Positions 8,495 to 17,103 of a DNA stretch of 64,000 nt are shown in pieces. The stretch comes from Thermohalobaculum sp039805905 (GTDB lineage Bacteria; Pseudomonadota; Alphaproteobacteria; Rhodobacterales; Rhodobacteraceae), in contig JBDIVM010000006.1 in NCBI GenBank assembly GCA_039805905.1, positions 186,001 through 250,000 of the forward strand, read 5' to 3'. Numbering within the stretch: the first letter of the stretch is position 1; the number at the start of each line of letters is the position of its first letter. The position numbers and the translations under genes were made by a program. The notes under the pieces are model-generated. The model searched no databases and was not told where the DNA came from. It saw only the letters and a list, made by a program, of their open reading frames with translations.

Positions 8495-11400
8495 TCAGGC
8501 GTCGACCAGTTCGGCCGCCTTTCGCAGGTCGACCGACACGAGCTGGCTGATCCCGCGCTCGACCATGGTCACCCCGAACAGCCGATCCATCCGGCTCATC
8601 GTTATGGCGTGGTGGGTGATGATCAGGAAGCGCGTGTCGGTGCGCCGGACCATTTCGTCGAGCAGGTCGCAGAACCGCCCCACGTTCGCGTCGTCGAGCG
8701 GTGCGTCGACCTCGTCGAGAACGCATATCGGCGCCGGGTTCGACAGGAAGACCGCGAAGATCAGCGACAGCGCCGTCAGGGTCTGCTCGCCGCCCGAGAG
8801 GAGAGAGAGGGTGGAGAGCTTCTTGCCCGGCGGCTGGCAGAGGATCTCGAGCCCGGCATCGAGCGGGTCGTCCGATTCCACCATGATCAGGCGAGCCTCG
8901 CCGCCACCGAAGAGGTGCCGGAACAGCTGGGAGAACTTGTCATTGACCTGATCGAAGGCGCGCAGGAGTCGCTCGCGCCCCTCGCGATTGAGCTCGCCGA
9001 TGCCGGAGCGGAGCTTGGCGATGGCAGCCTCGAGATCGGCCTTCTCCCGGCCGATCTGGTCACGCTCGGCCTGCACTGCCGTTGCATCCTCCTCGGCGCG
9101 GAGGTTGACGGCGCCGAGGGCATCGCGCTGGCGGCGGAGCCGCGTGACTTCTGCCTCGGCCGCATCGGCGGCCGGCAGCTCTTCGGCGGTGCCGACGGTC
9201 TCGCGCAGCGCCTCGGGTTCGGTCTGCAGGTCCTCGCGGATGCGCGCCGCCGCCTCGTGGAGGCGGCCGGCCGCGCCTTCGAGCCGCGCCTCGAGGCGGG
9301 CCCGGGCCTCGCGCCGGTCAGACGCTGCGCGTTCGGCCTCGCGCTCGGCCGTCTCGACCGTGCGCAGCCGGGTCTCGCCCTCGGCGAGGGCATCGGCCGC
9401 GGCGCGGCGGCGCACTTCCGCCCGTTCGATCTCGGTGTCGAGCATCGCGTGCTTCTTCCCGAGATCGGCCGGAACCGCCTCGGCCGCGACCCGTGCCTCC
9501 GCAGTCTCGGCGATGCGGCGCCCGAGCTCGGCGATGCGGCTGCCGGCATGCTCGAGGCGCTCCTGCCAGCCGGCGCGCTCGCGGGCGATCATGGCGAGAC
9601 GCTTCTCCCGGGCGAGCCCTTCGCGACGGACCTCGTCGGCGCGGCTGCGCGCCGCGAACATGGCCGTGCGCGCGAGATCGACTTCGCCGCGCTTGGCCTC
9701 GACCGCGGCGCGGGCCGCACCGACATCCTCGATCCCTCCGAGCGCCTCCTCGGCCTCGGCCAGGGCAGCTTCGGCGGCGGTGCGCTCGGCTCCGCGAAGC
9801 TCGAGCGAATGGCGCTGGGTCTCGAGCTTGGCCCCGTGGAGCTGGAGCTCGGCCTCGGCCCGGGAATGCGCCCGGGCAGCCTCGGCCAGCGCCTGATCGG
9901 CGGCGCGGCGGCGCGCACGCAGCTCGGCCTCGTGCCCGGTGCCCTGCGCAAGCGCGTCCCGTGCGGCCTCGTGCGCGGCTGCCGCGGCGGCCCGGCGCGT
10001 CTCGACGGCCGCCAGCGATTCGGCAAGCGCTTTCAGCCGGTTCTGCTGTTCGAGCCGCAACGCCGCCGTCGAAGAGGCGTCGCTGGCGCGGACCCGGTAG
10101 CCGTCCCAGCGCCAGAGGTCGCCCGCACGGCTGACCAGGCGCTGGCCGGGCAGGAGCGCGGCCTGCAGCGCATCGCCCTGCTCGCGGGCCACAATCCCGA
10201 CCTGGCCAAGGCGACGCGCCAGCAGATCGGGGCCGGTGACTTGCACGGCGAGCGGTTGGGCGCCGGCGGGAAGCGGGGCGTTGTCCGCATAGGCGGCCAG
10301 CGTGACCCAGCCGGTCGAGGTGGCGCCATGCCCGAGCTCGGCGGCGCGCAGGTCGTCGCCGAGTGCCGCGCCCAGCGCGGCCTCGTAGCCGCGGGCGACG
10401 GCGACCCGGTCGATGAGCTGCGCCTTGGCGCCGGCCTCTCGCGCCAGGAGCCGCTCGAGCGCCTGCATCTCGGCGCGGAGCGCAGTGACCTCGCCCTCGA
10501 GCTCGGAGAGCGCCGCGCGGGCCTCCGCCTCGGCGATCTGGGCCCGGGCCCGGGCGGCCTCCGCGGCATCGAGCGCCTGCTCGGCGGCCTGGGCATCGGC
10601 ACGGGCGGAGGTCTCGGCCGCGGCGGCGGCCTCGAGCGCCGCTCCCGCCCGGACGATCCCGGCACCGAGGGCACGCTCGGCCTCCTCGGCCCGGGCGATG
10701 TCGGCCGCGATTCGCGCCAGCGCGCCGCCGGCCTCGTCGCGTCGGCGTTCGGCGGCGGCGGCGCGGGCAGCCAGCCGCGCCGCCTCCTCGGTCAGGCGGT
10801 CGAGCGCGGTCTCCTCCCCGCTCAGCGCCTCGCCGGCGGTGCGGGCCGCGTCCTGCGCGGCAGCGAGCATGCGTTCGTGGCCTTCGTGGGCGGCGTGGAG
10901 GGCCTGCTCCTCGTCGTCGAGCCGTGCAACGGTGCCGCCGGCATCGCGGGACAGCGTCTCCTCGCGCACGAGGTCGATGGCGAGCTGGCGGGCGCGCCCC
11001 GTCAGCGCCTCGATCTCGGCCCGCGCCCGCATCTCGCGCTCGGCCAGCTGGTCACGCTCGATCGCGAGGCGCTGGGTCAGCGCCGCGGCAATCGCCTCCT
11101 CCTGGCGCAGGGGAGGCATCGCCTCCTCGGCGGCCTCGCGGGCACGGCGGGCGGCCTGCACCGCGGTCTCGGCGGCAGCGGCGGAACGGGTGCCCTCGGC
11201 GAGCCCGTGCCCGGCGGCGGCATGCTCCTCGTCGGCGAGCCGCCAGCGCAGGAACAGCAGCACCGCCTCGGCGCGGCGCAACTCCTCGGCGATGGCCCGG
11301 TAGCGCCGGGCCTGCGCCGCCTGACGCTCGAGCGACTTGATCTGGGTGTCGAGCTGCTCGATCACGTCGGCGACACGGGCGAGGTTGGTCTCGGCCCCGC

Positions 11401-11953
11401 TCAGCTTCAGCTCGGCCTCGTGGCGGCGCTGGTAGAGGCCGGAGATGCCCGCCGCCTCCTCGAGGATGCGCCGGCGCGCCTTCGGCCTGGCGTTGATCAG
11501 CTCGCCGATCTGGCCCTGGCGGACCAGCGCCGGCGAGTGCGCGCCGGTCGAAGCGTCGGCGAACAGCATCTGCACGTCGCGCGCGCGGGCATTTCTGCCG
11601 TTGATCGTGTACGCGGAGCCGATCTCGCGGGTGATGCAGCGGCTGACCTCGAGCACGTCGTCGCCGTTGAAGGCCGCGGGTGCCAGCCGGTCGCGGTTGT
11701 CGATCAGCACCTCGACCGAGGCCGAGTTCCGCGCCGGCCGCGATTCGGCGCCGTTGAAGATCACGTCGTCCATGCCTTCGCCGCGCATCGCCGAGGGCCG
11801 GTTCTCGCCCATCACCCAGCGCAGTGCCTCGAGCAGGTTCGACTTGCCGCAGCCGTTCGGGCCAACGACGCCGGTCAGGCCCTCGGCGATCACCAGTTCG
11901 GAGGGATCGACGAAGGATTTGAAGCCCTGAAGTCTGAGCCTGGTGAAATGCAC
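8495..11953 (-). CDS. smc: chromosome segregation protein SMC
   Basis: A 1152-residue SMC ATPase that organises and segregates the chromosome with ScpA/ScpB. The N-terminal head carries Walker A (GPNGCGKSN, residues 31-39). Two long Ala/Glu/Arg-rich coiled coils flank a hinge around residues 500-620. The C-terminal head has the signature LLSGGEQTLTALS (from 1051) and Walker B ICVLDEVDAPLDD. The start is GTG, giving MHFTRLRLQGF, the usual SMC N-terminus. It is the last gene of a dciA, dsbA-like, smc arrangement on the reverse strand, but about 260 bases separate it from the DsbA-like gene, so it may have its own promoter. Confidence 0.96.
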   Translation of the reverse strand: MHFTRLRLQGFKSFVDPSELVIAEGLTGVVGPNGCGKSNLLEALRWVMGENRPSAMRGEGMDDVIFNGAESRPARNSASVEVLIDNRDRLAPAAFNGDDVLEVSRCITREIGSAYTINGRNARARDVQMLFADASTGAHSPALVRQGQIGELINARPKARRRILEEAAGISGLYQRRHEAELKLSGAETNLARVADVIEQLDTQIKSLERQAAQARRYRAIAEELRRAEAVLLFLRWRLADEEHAAAGHGLAEGTRSAAAAETAVQAARRAREAAEEAMPPLRQEEAIAAALTQRLAIERDQLAEREMRARAEIEALTGRARQLAIDLVREETLSRDAGGTVARLDDEEQALHAAHEGHERMLAAAQDAARTAGEALSGEETALDRLTEEAARLAARAAAAERRRDEAGGALARIAADIARAEEAERALGAGIVRAGAALEAAAAAETSARADAQAAEQALDAAEAARARAQIAEAEARAALSELEGEVTALRAEMQALERLLAREAGAKAQLIDRVAVARGYEAALGAALGDDLRAAELGHGATSTGWVTLAAYADNAPLPAGAQPLAVQVTGPDLLARRLGQVGIVAREQGDALQAALLPGQRLVSRAGDLWRWDGYRVRASDASSTAALRLEQQNRLKALAESLAAVETRRAAAAAAHEAARDALAQGTGHEAELRARRRAADQALAEAARAHSRAEAELQLHGAKLETQRHSLELRGAERTAAEAALAEAEEALGGIEDVGAARAAVEAKRGEVDLARTAMFAARSRADEVRREGLAREKRLAMIARERAGWQERLEHAGSRIAELGRRIAETAEARVAAEAVPADLGKKHAMLDTEIERAEVRRRAAADALAEGETRLRTVETAEREAERAASDRREARARLEARLEGAAGRLHEAAARIREDLQTEPEALRETVGTAEELPAADAAEAEVTRLRRQRDALGAVNLRAEEDATAVQAERDQIGREKADLEAAIAKLRSGIGELNREGRERLLRAFDQVNDKFSQLFRHLFGGGEARLIMVESDDPLDAGLEILCQPPGKKLSTLSLLSGGEQTLTALSLIFAVFLSNPAPICVLDEVDAPLDDANVGRFCDLLDEMVRRTDTRFLIITHHAITMSRMDRLFGVTMVERGISQLVSVDLRKAAELVDA

Positions 11954-12215
11954 CCTGACTGCCCTGCCCCGGCCTGCCTGCCGGTCTTGCGTTTTGGACT
12001 TGCGTTCCTGCCTCGCGCGGTGTGGGCCCTGGCGGCTCCGGTCCCCGCTTCGGCCGCAGTTTGCGGGAAGTGGGGGCGGGATGTCAACGCGCCAGCACGG
12101 GCATCTTGCGGTTATCCACAGGCACCATACAAAATCTGGAGCGGATTCGCTGCCGCTCCTGCGAACCCGGGCGCCAACTCGCGGCCCTTGCTCCCGGCCG
12201 GTAAGCCCGCCTGCC

Positions 12216-12827
12216 TCAGAGCAGCGGGTCGATCAGCTTCACGAACTCGTCATAGGCCATCGCGCCCGAGTGCTTCTCGCCATTGATGACGAAGGTCGGC
12301 GTCGAGGTAACCCCGTCTGCAGTCGCGTTGGACTGGTAGGTCTCGATCAGCTTCCGTGCATATTCCTGGTCGCCGAGACAGGCACTCAGCTGCTCGGCGG
12401 TCAGCCCGTTCAGGCGCCCGATCTTGGCGATCTCGACGCCGATCTGGTCCTCTGGAACGCCAGTCCAGGCCTTCTGCTTCTTCAGGAACTGGTCGGCCAT
12501 CGGGTAGAAGCCGGCCTCGCCGCCGCACCGGGCGGTCATCGAGGCCCAGAGGCCGTAGCGGTCGAAATAGACCTCGCGCAGGATGAACCTGACCTTGCCG
12601 GTGTCCACGTAGTTCGCCTTGAACTCGGGCCAGGTGTTGACGTGGAAGGCCGCACAGTGCGGGCAGGTGAAGGAGGCGTATTCAACGACCGTCACCTTGG
12701 CGTTCGCGTCGCCGAGCACGACATCGCCCATCACCGGCTCGGCCCGCGCGGCCGCCGGCAGCAGCGCGAGCGCCGCAGCGGCAGCGGCGGTCACCATCAG
12801 GTCGCGGCGGTTCGGGTGGTTCTGCAT
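12216..12827 (-). CDS. DsbA-family periplasmic thiol-disulfide oxidoreductase
   Basis: A 203-residue exported thioredoxin-fold protein. The N-terminus has RR before an Ala-rich hydrophobic stretch and an AARA cleavage region near residue 29. The active site is CPHC at residues 55-58, and the cis-proline motif is STPTF with Pro at 177, giving the DsbA/BdbD pattern. It should introduce or shuffle disulfides in periplasmic proteins. The gene begins nine bases after the dciA stop, indicating co-transcription. This DUF721/thioredoxin/SMC order is common in Rhodobacterales (general knowledge). Confidence 0.9.
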   Translation of the reverse strand: MQNHPNRRDLMVTAAAAAALALLPAAARAEPVMGDVVLGDANAKVTVVEYASFTCPHCAAFHVNTWPEFKANYVDTGKVRFILREVYFDRYGLWASMTARCGGEAGFYPMADQFLKKQKAWTGVPEDQIGVEIAKIGRLNGLTAEQLSACLGDQEYARKLIETYQSNATADGVTSTPTFVINGEKHSGAMAYDEFVKLIDPLL

Positions 12828-12836
12828 CGGCGTCTC

Positions 12837-13448
12837 CTAGTTGTCCGGATCGGTCCGGCGGGAAGGGGAGGCGGGCGCGGCGTCGCGCGACAGCACCTGG
12901 GCGGCCATGCGGGTCAGCGCGGCGCGCAACTCCGGGGTCCGGATGCCTCGGGTCAGCTCGGCCGCGCGGGCCTCGGCCTCCGGGCCCGGCGTGCGGGGTT
13001 CGGCATCACCGGGGCCACCGCCGAAGCGGTAGGCCGCGGCCGGGGGTTCGCCAAAGCCCGGCGCCCCGGTGGTCTGGGTTATCTTGAGCCGGTGCACCGC
13101 GCGGTAGCCATAGAACTGGTTCACACGCTCGAGGATGCGCGGGGCGAGATGCTCGACCTCGACCGCCCTCGCCCCCGCGGCCCGGACGATCAGCGTGGCG
13201 CCGATCTCGCGGGCGCGGGAATAGCTCACCTTCACCGGAGCGCAGAGGCCGGCGAGGCGCTCGCCGACGATCTCGGCCCAGCGCAGCAGGACCTCGGGCT
13301 CGGCAAAGCCGTGGCGGGCGGCCACCTCGCGCAGATGCGCGTGGACGGTGGCAACCGGGCGCTCGAAGCCCCGGGCGCGCCGCCCGTGCTGCCGGGCCCC
13401 GCCTCCGCCCGCGCCTCGGCTCTTGTCTCTCTCGGTGCCCAGCGCCAT
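12837..13448 (-). CDS. dciA: DUF721 protein, DciA-like helicase loader
   Basis: A protein of about 203 residues. The central part (VHAHLREVAARHGFAEPEVL, then WAEIVGERLAGLCAPVKV, then a beta segment ATLIVRAAGARAVEVEHLAPRILERVNQFYGY) is the DUF721 domain, known from DciA proteins that help load DnaB replicative helicase. The C-terminal tail is low-complexity and Ala/Pro/Glu-rich. A GTG at 13481 could add eleven residues. The ATG at 13448 is preferred because the conserved part begins well after it, though its Shine-Dalgarno spacing is short. It diverges from mutY and leads the dsbA-like gene. Confidence 0.8.
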   Translation of the reverse strand: MALGTERDKSRGAGGGGARQHGRRARGFERPVATVHAHLREVAARHGFAEPEVLLRWAEIVGERLAGLCAPVKVSYSRAREIGATLIVRAAGARAVEVEHLAPRILERVNQFYGYRAVHRLKITQTTGAPGFGEPPAAAYRFGGGPGDAEPRTPGPEAEARAAELTRGIRTPELRAALTRMAAQVLSRDAAPASPSRRTDPDN

Positions 13449-13564
13449 GCTCCTGCCGGCCGCTCCTGCGTCACACTCCACGCCGGGGAGGAGACGATCC
13501 GTCGCCTGTTACGACGGAATCCGGCCGGAGGGAAAGATAGGCTCGCCCCGGAGGGATCACAATA

Positions 13565-14614
13565 TTGCAATCGCCCGCCCATCCGCAGGACCGACTCGCG
13601 GCGCTCCTGCTGGCCTGGTACGACCGGCATCACCGGGAGATGCCCTGGCGCGTGCCGCCGGCGGCGCGGGCGGCCGGGCTGCGGCCAGACCCCTATCATG
13701 TCTGGCTGAGCGAGGTGATGCTGCAGCAGACCACGGTGGCGGCGGTGCGCGGCCATTTCCTCGACTTCACCCGCCGCTGGCCGCGGGTCGAGGCGCTGGC
13801 GGCGGCGCCCGCCGGGGAGGTGATGGCCGCCTGGGCGGGGCTCGGCTACTACGCGCGCGCCCGCAACCTGCATCGATGCGCCCAGGCCGTGGCGGCGCTG
13901 GGCGGGCGGTTCCCGGAGACCGAGGCGGAGCTTAGCGCCCTGCCCGGCATCGGCCGCTACACGGCGGCGGCAGTCGCGGCCATCGCCTTCGACCGGCCGG
14001 CCGCGGTGGTGGACGGCAATGTGGAGCGGGTGATGGCCCGGCTCCATGCCGAGACCGACCCGCTGCCGGGCATCAAGGCGCGGCTCCGCACCCATGCCGC
14101 CCGGCTGACGCCGCAGACGCGTCCCGGCGACTATGCCCAGGCGGTGATGGATCTGGGGGCGACGGTCTGCACGCCGCGCAAGCCCGCCTGCGGAATCTGC
14201 CCTTGGGCCGCGGCCTGCCGGGCGCGGGCGGCCGGGATCGCCGCGAGCCTGCCCGCGAAGGCGCCGAAGCAGGCGAGGCCGGTGCGCTATGGCACCGCCT
14301 TCGTGGCGCTCGACGGCGCCGGGCGGCTCCTGGCCGAGCGGCGCCCGGCGCGGGGGCTGCTCGGCGGCATGCTGGCGCTGCCCTCGACCGAGTGGGCCGA
14401 GGCGATGCCGGCGCCCGAGCCCCCCTTCGCCGCCGACTGGCGCGGGGCGGGCGAAGTCCGGCATGTCTTCACCCATTTCCACCTGCGGCTCGCGGTGCTC
14501 TGGACCCGCGGCCCGCTTCCCGCAGGCGCGATGGCGGTCGAGGCGGCGCTGGCCGCCATGCCGACAGTGTTCAGAAAGGCGGCGCGGCTGGGGCTGGCGG
14601 CGGCGGGGGCGTAG
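13565..14614 (+). CDS. mutY: A/G-specific adenine DNA glycosylase MutY
   Basis: A 349-residue DNA repair glycosylase that removes adenine mispaired with 8-oxoguanine. Catalytic Glu50 is in LSEVMLQQT, the helix-hairpin-helix is LPGIGRYTAAAV (126-137) and catalytic Asp150 is in VVDGNVERV. The [4Fe-4S] cluster cysteines are C202, C209, C212 and C218 (CX6CX2CX5C). A C-terminal NUDIX-like domain that senses 8-oxoG follows (HVFTHFHLRLAV). The start is TTG with GGAGG about nine bases upstream. It diverges from dciA. The GC-rich repeat copy lies just after its stop. Confidence 0.95.
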   Translation: MQSPAHPQDRLAALLLAWYDRHHREMPWRVPPAARAAGLRPDPYHVWLSEVMLQQTTVAAVRGHFLDFTRRWPRVEALAAAPAGEVMAAWAGLGYYARARNLHRCAQAVAALGGRFPETEAELSALPGIGRYTAAAVAAIAFDRPAAVVDGNVERVMARLHAETDPLPGIKARLRTHAARLTPQTRPGDYAQAVMDLGATVCTPRKPACGICPWAAACRARAAGIAASLPAKAPKQARPVRYGTAFVALDGAGRLLAERRPARGLLGGMLALPSTEWAEAMPAPEPPFAADWRGAGEVRHVFTHFHLRLAVLWTRGPLPAGAMAVEAALAAMPTVFRKAARLGLAAAGA

Positions 14615-14625
14615 GCCGCCCGGAC

Positions 14626-14698
14626 GAGGGCGCGCGTGGCACCCCCCTCCCTCCCCCGCAAAAGGGGGGGGCGGGGGCGCATCAGGGCAAGGGGGGCG
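14626..14698. repeat. GC-rich dispersed repeat, copy 2
   Basis: This block begins GAGGGCGCG, continues TGGCACCCCCCTCCC and CCCCGCAAAAGGGG, and ends GGGCAAGGGG. It matches the block at 3720-3803 with small internal length differences. It lies in the 3' flank of mutY. Confidence 0.6.
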
Positions 14699-14725
14699 CC
14701 GGATGGACCACCATCCCGGCACTTG

Positions 14726-14755
14726 AAAAAAGAAGGGCCCCCTTGCGGGGGCCCC
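14726..14755 (-). terminator. intrinsic terminator of ccrM
   Basis: Arms GGGCCCCC (14735-14742) and GGGGGCCC (14747-14754) flank a TTGC loop. Read on the reverse strand the stem is followed by TTCTTTTTTC, a proper U-tract, so it ends the ccrM transcript and blocks read-through into mutY. Confidence 0.85.
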
Positions 14756-14800
14756 AAGGTGCGGGCCGAGGCGCCGGCCCGGGCAGGAAACGCGTGAGTT

Positions 14801-15871
14801 CTAGCCGGTCATCTCGGCGCGGAGCTGCTGGCGGAGCACGTCGATCGGCACCGGGTGCCCGTCGCGCCGGAACGTCCAGTAGGTCCAGCCGTTGCAGGAG
14901 GGCGCCCGCTCGAGCTCGGCGCCGACCTTGTGGATCGAACCGGTGACCCGCTCGGCCACCAGCGTTCCGTCGGCGCGCACCCGCGCGGTATGCCGGCCGT
15001 TGGCCGAGACCAGCACCTCGCCCGGCTCGAGCAGGCGGCGCTCGACCAGGGTGCCGAAGGGGATGCGCGGCTCGGCCCGGCGCGAGGCGGTGACCCGCAG
15101 GCTCTCGCGGTCATGCGGGACGACGGCCCCGATCCGGTCGCGGGCGACGGCCAGATAGGCGGGCTCGCGCTCGATGCCGATGAAGTGGCGGCCGAGTCGC
15201 CGCGCCACCGCGCCTGTCGTGCCGGTGCCAAAGAAGGGGTCGAGCACGACGTCGCCCGGATGGGTCGTGCCGACCAGCACCCGGTGCAGCAGCGCCTCGG
15301 GCTTCTGGGTCGGATGGGCCTTGTCGCCGGTGCCGGTCTTCAGCCGCTCGGGCCCCGAGCAGATCGGCAGGAGCCAGTCGGAGCGCATCTGCAGCCCCTC
15401 GTTCAGCTCCTTCAGCGCGTCGTAGTTGAAGGTGGGCCGGGACTTCTCCGATCGCGCGGCCCAGATCAGCGTCTCGTGCGCGTTGCAGAAGCGGGCGCCC
15501 TTGAAGTTCGGCATCGGGTTGGTCTTGCGCCAGACCACGTCGTTCAGCATCCAGAAGCCGAGATCCTGCAGGATCGCGCCCACCCGGAAGATGTTGTGGT
15601 AGGTGCCGATCACCCAGATGGCGCCGTCGGGCCTGAGCAGCCGCCGCGCTTCGGTGAGCCAGGCGCGGGTGAACTCGTCATAGGCGCGAAAGCTCTCGAA
15701 CCGGTCCCAGGCGTCGTCGACGGCGTCCACAAGGCTGTTGTTCGGCCGGTGCAACTCGCCCCTCAGCTGCAGGTTGTAGGGCGGGTCGGCGAAAACCATG
15801 TCGACCGAACCCTCCGGCAGCGCAGACATCGCCGCGATGCAGTCGCCCTCGATGATGCTGTCCAGCTTCAT
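14801..15871 (-). CDS. ccrM: CcrM-type adenine DNA methyltransferase (GANTC)
   Basis: A beta-class N6-adenine methyltransferase of 356 residues from the ATG at 15871 (alternatives 15880 and 15958). Near the N-terminus ADPPYNLQ is the catalytic DPPY motif, and DPFFGTGTTGAVARRLGR is the SAM-binding motif that follows the target-recognition region. The C-terminal part (GTLVERRLLEPGEVLVS, then the NGWTYWTF region) is the extension typical of CcrM proteins that methylate GANTC and control the alphaproteobacterial cell cycle. It lies downstream of rnhB as in many relatives. The 121-base gap upstream holds three GANTC sites, suggesting methylation-sensitive autoregulation. Confidence 0.93.
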   Translation of the reverse strand: MKLDSIIEGDCIAAMSALPEGSVDMVFADPPYNLQLRGELHRPNNSLVDAVDDAWDRFESFRAYDEFTRAWLTEARRLLRPDGAIWVIGTYHNIFRVGAILQDLGFWMLNDVVWRKTNPMPNFKGARFCNAHETLIWAARSEKSRPTFNYDALKELNEGLQMRSDWLLPICSGPERLKTGTGDKAHPTQKPEALLHRVLVGTTHPGDVVLDPFFGTGTTGAVARRLGRHFIGIEREPAYLAVARDRIGAVVPHDRESLRVTASRRAEPRIPFGTLVERRLLEPGEVLVSANGRHTARVRADGTLVAERVTGSIHKVGAELERAPSCNGWTYWTFRRDGHPVPIDVLRQQLRAEMTG

Positions 15872-15918
15872 GCCCTGCATTCCGGCCCCCGGTTCCCCCG
15901 CGAGGCCCCCCGACCTCT

Positions 15919-15992
15919 GATTCGCAGTCAGGATGCGACAAAGGATGTAATCAGTCAATAACTGTTTTGAATCAGGATGTTCTAAAGGATTC
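15919..15992. promoter_or_regulatory. GANTC cluster upstream of ccrM
   Basis: GATTC at 15919-15923, GAATC at 15969-15973 and GATTC at 15988-15992 lie between rnhB and ccrM, in DNA much richer in A+T than its surroundings. In Caulobacter, methylation of GANTC sites in the ccrM promoter is known to regulate ccrM; the same is inferred here. Confidence 0.65.
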
Positions 15993-16018
15993 CTAATCTG
16001 TTACTTTGACTTTAGAAC
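15979..16018. repeat. 9-bp inverted repeat across the rnhB stop
   Basis: GTTCTAAAG (15979-15987) and CTTTAGAAC (16010-16018) are exact reverse complements with 22 bases between them. They span the end of rnhB and the ccrM upstream region and sit against a GATTC site. It could be a regulator site or an mRNA hairpin. Confidence 0.5.
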
Positions 16019-16634
16019 TCAAGATGTTGTGTATGGGACGGAACGATCGCCGATGATGTTGCGTCACGCCGAACCGCTCCAGCGCTGCCCGGTGGGAGGC
16101 GGTGCCGTAGCCGCGGTTCGTTTCCCAGCCATAGCCGGGGTGCGCCGCGGCAAGCGCGTCCATGATCCGGTCGCGGGTGACCTTGGCGATGATCGAGGCG
16201 GCGGCGATCAGGGGCACGGAGGCGTCACCGCCGATCACCGCGCGGGCCGGAATTGGGAAGCCGGGCGGCACCCGGTTGCCGTCGATGAGCGCGCCCGCGG
16301 GCGCGGGGTCGAGCGCGGCGACCGCCCGGCACATGGCGAGGTCATTGGCCCGCAGGATGTTCAGGACGTCGATCTCGGCCACGGAGGCGATGCCGATGCC
16401 GACCGGGCAGATGGCGCGAATCGCCGCGAACAGCGCCTCGCGGCGGGCGGCGGAGAGCCTCTTCGAGTCGTCGACCCCCGCGGGCAGCGCTGCCGGGCCG
16501 GACATCACTGCGGCCGCCACCACGGGGCCGGCCCAGGGCCCGCGCCCGGCCTCGTCGACGCCGCAGACCGTGGCGCCCGGTGCGGCGAACGCACCCTCGG
16601 TCTCTGATGCAGATGGTCCGAAGCGCGGTTTCAT
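15993..16634 (-). CDS. rnhB: ribonuclease HII
   Basis: A 213-residue RNase HII that nicks RNA in RNA/DNA hybrids and at misincorporated ribonucleotides. CGVDEAGRGPWAGPVVAAAV carries catalytic Asp27 and Glu28, and the later LIDGN and DASVPLIAAASIIAKVTRDR motifs supply the remaining metal ligand region and conserved core. It ends with the short tail SSKVKVTD just before the ccrM upstream region. Full length for the family, with ATG start at 16634. Co-transcription with ccrM is possible, though ccrM has its own AT-rich upstream region. Confidence 0.95.
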   Translation of the reverse strand: MKPRFGPSASETEGAFAAPGATVCGVDEAGRGPWAGPVVAAAVMSGPAALPAGVDDSKRLSAARREALFAAIRAICPVGIGIASVAEIDVLNILRANDLAMCRAVAALDPAPAGALIDGNRVPPGFPIPARAVIGGDASVPLIAAASIIAKVTRDRIMDALAAAHPGYGWETNRGYGTASHRAALERFGVTQHHRRSFRPIHNILSSKVKVTD

Positions 16635-16691
16635 GACACGATCCCCTGGCCGGAGACGGATCCGGACACCTGTCTAAGAGGAAACGAAGCC

Positions 16692-17012
16692 ATGCGTAAA
16701 GAAATCGCCTGGGTCAGCCCGCTCCGCACGGGCATCATCTATGCGGCCATTATTGCCGTGGCCTATGTGGTCATCGGCGTGCTCGGTCTGGTCTTCGGCG
16801 GGATGATGGGCGGGATCGACGCCGGCATGGGCGGCGCGATGGAGGGTGGCGTCGGCCCGGCCGGCATGATGGCCGGCGGCTTCTTCGGCCTGATCTTCGG
16901 GCTGGTCATGGGCGCCGTCAGCGGCTTCATCGGCGGCGTGATCGGCGCCTTCGTCTACAATTTGGCGGCCGGCATCGTCGGGGGCATCATCATCGAACTG
17001 AAGGACGCGTGA
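16692..17012 (+). CDS. Gly-rich hypothetical membrane protein
   Basis: A 106-residue protein with three hydrophobic stretches (about residues 12-38, 58-78 and 80-102), separated by a very Gly/Met-rich loop (FGGMMGGIDAGMGGAMEGG). The Gly-zipper-like spacing suggests tightly packed transmembrane helices. I do not recognise a named family. It diverges from rnhB, and no partner is evident; the next gene downstream is a frameshifted SRPBCC gene. Codon use and GC content are like the neighbours, supporting a real gene. Confidence 0.65.
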   Translation: MRKEIAWVSPLRTGIIYAAIIAVAYVVIGVLGLVFGGMMGGIDAGMGGAMEGGVGPAGMMAGGFFGLIFGLVMGAVSGFIGGVIGAFVYNLAAGIVGGIIIELKDA

Positions 17013-17103
17013 GCGCAATCCTGGGGTTTGGGGGGCGCCGCCGCCCGCGGCAGACGCCTTCCGGACCCATATCCGCTCGCCCGCAGGGAGAAGGAGCGCC
17101 ATC

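Noticed and set aside
8609..12286. A 1225-codon plus-strand frame
   Set aside because: It mirrors smc. In GC-rich DNA the opposite strand of a real gene often stays open; smc has all motifs on the reverse strand.
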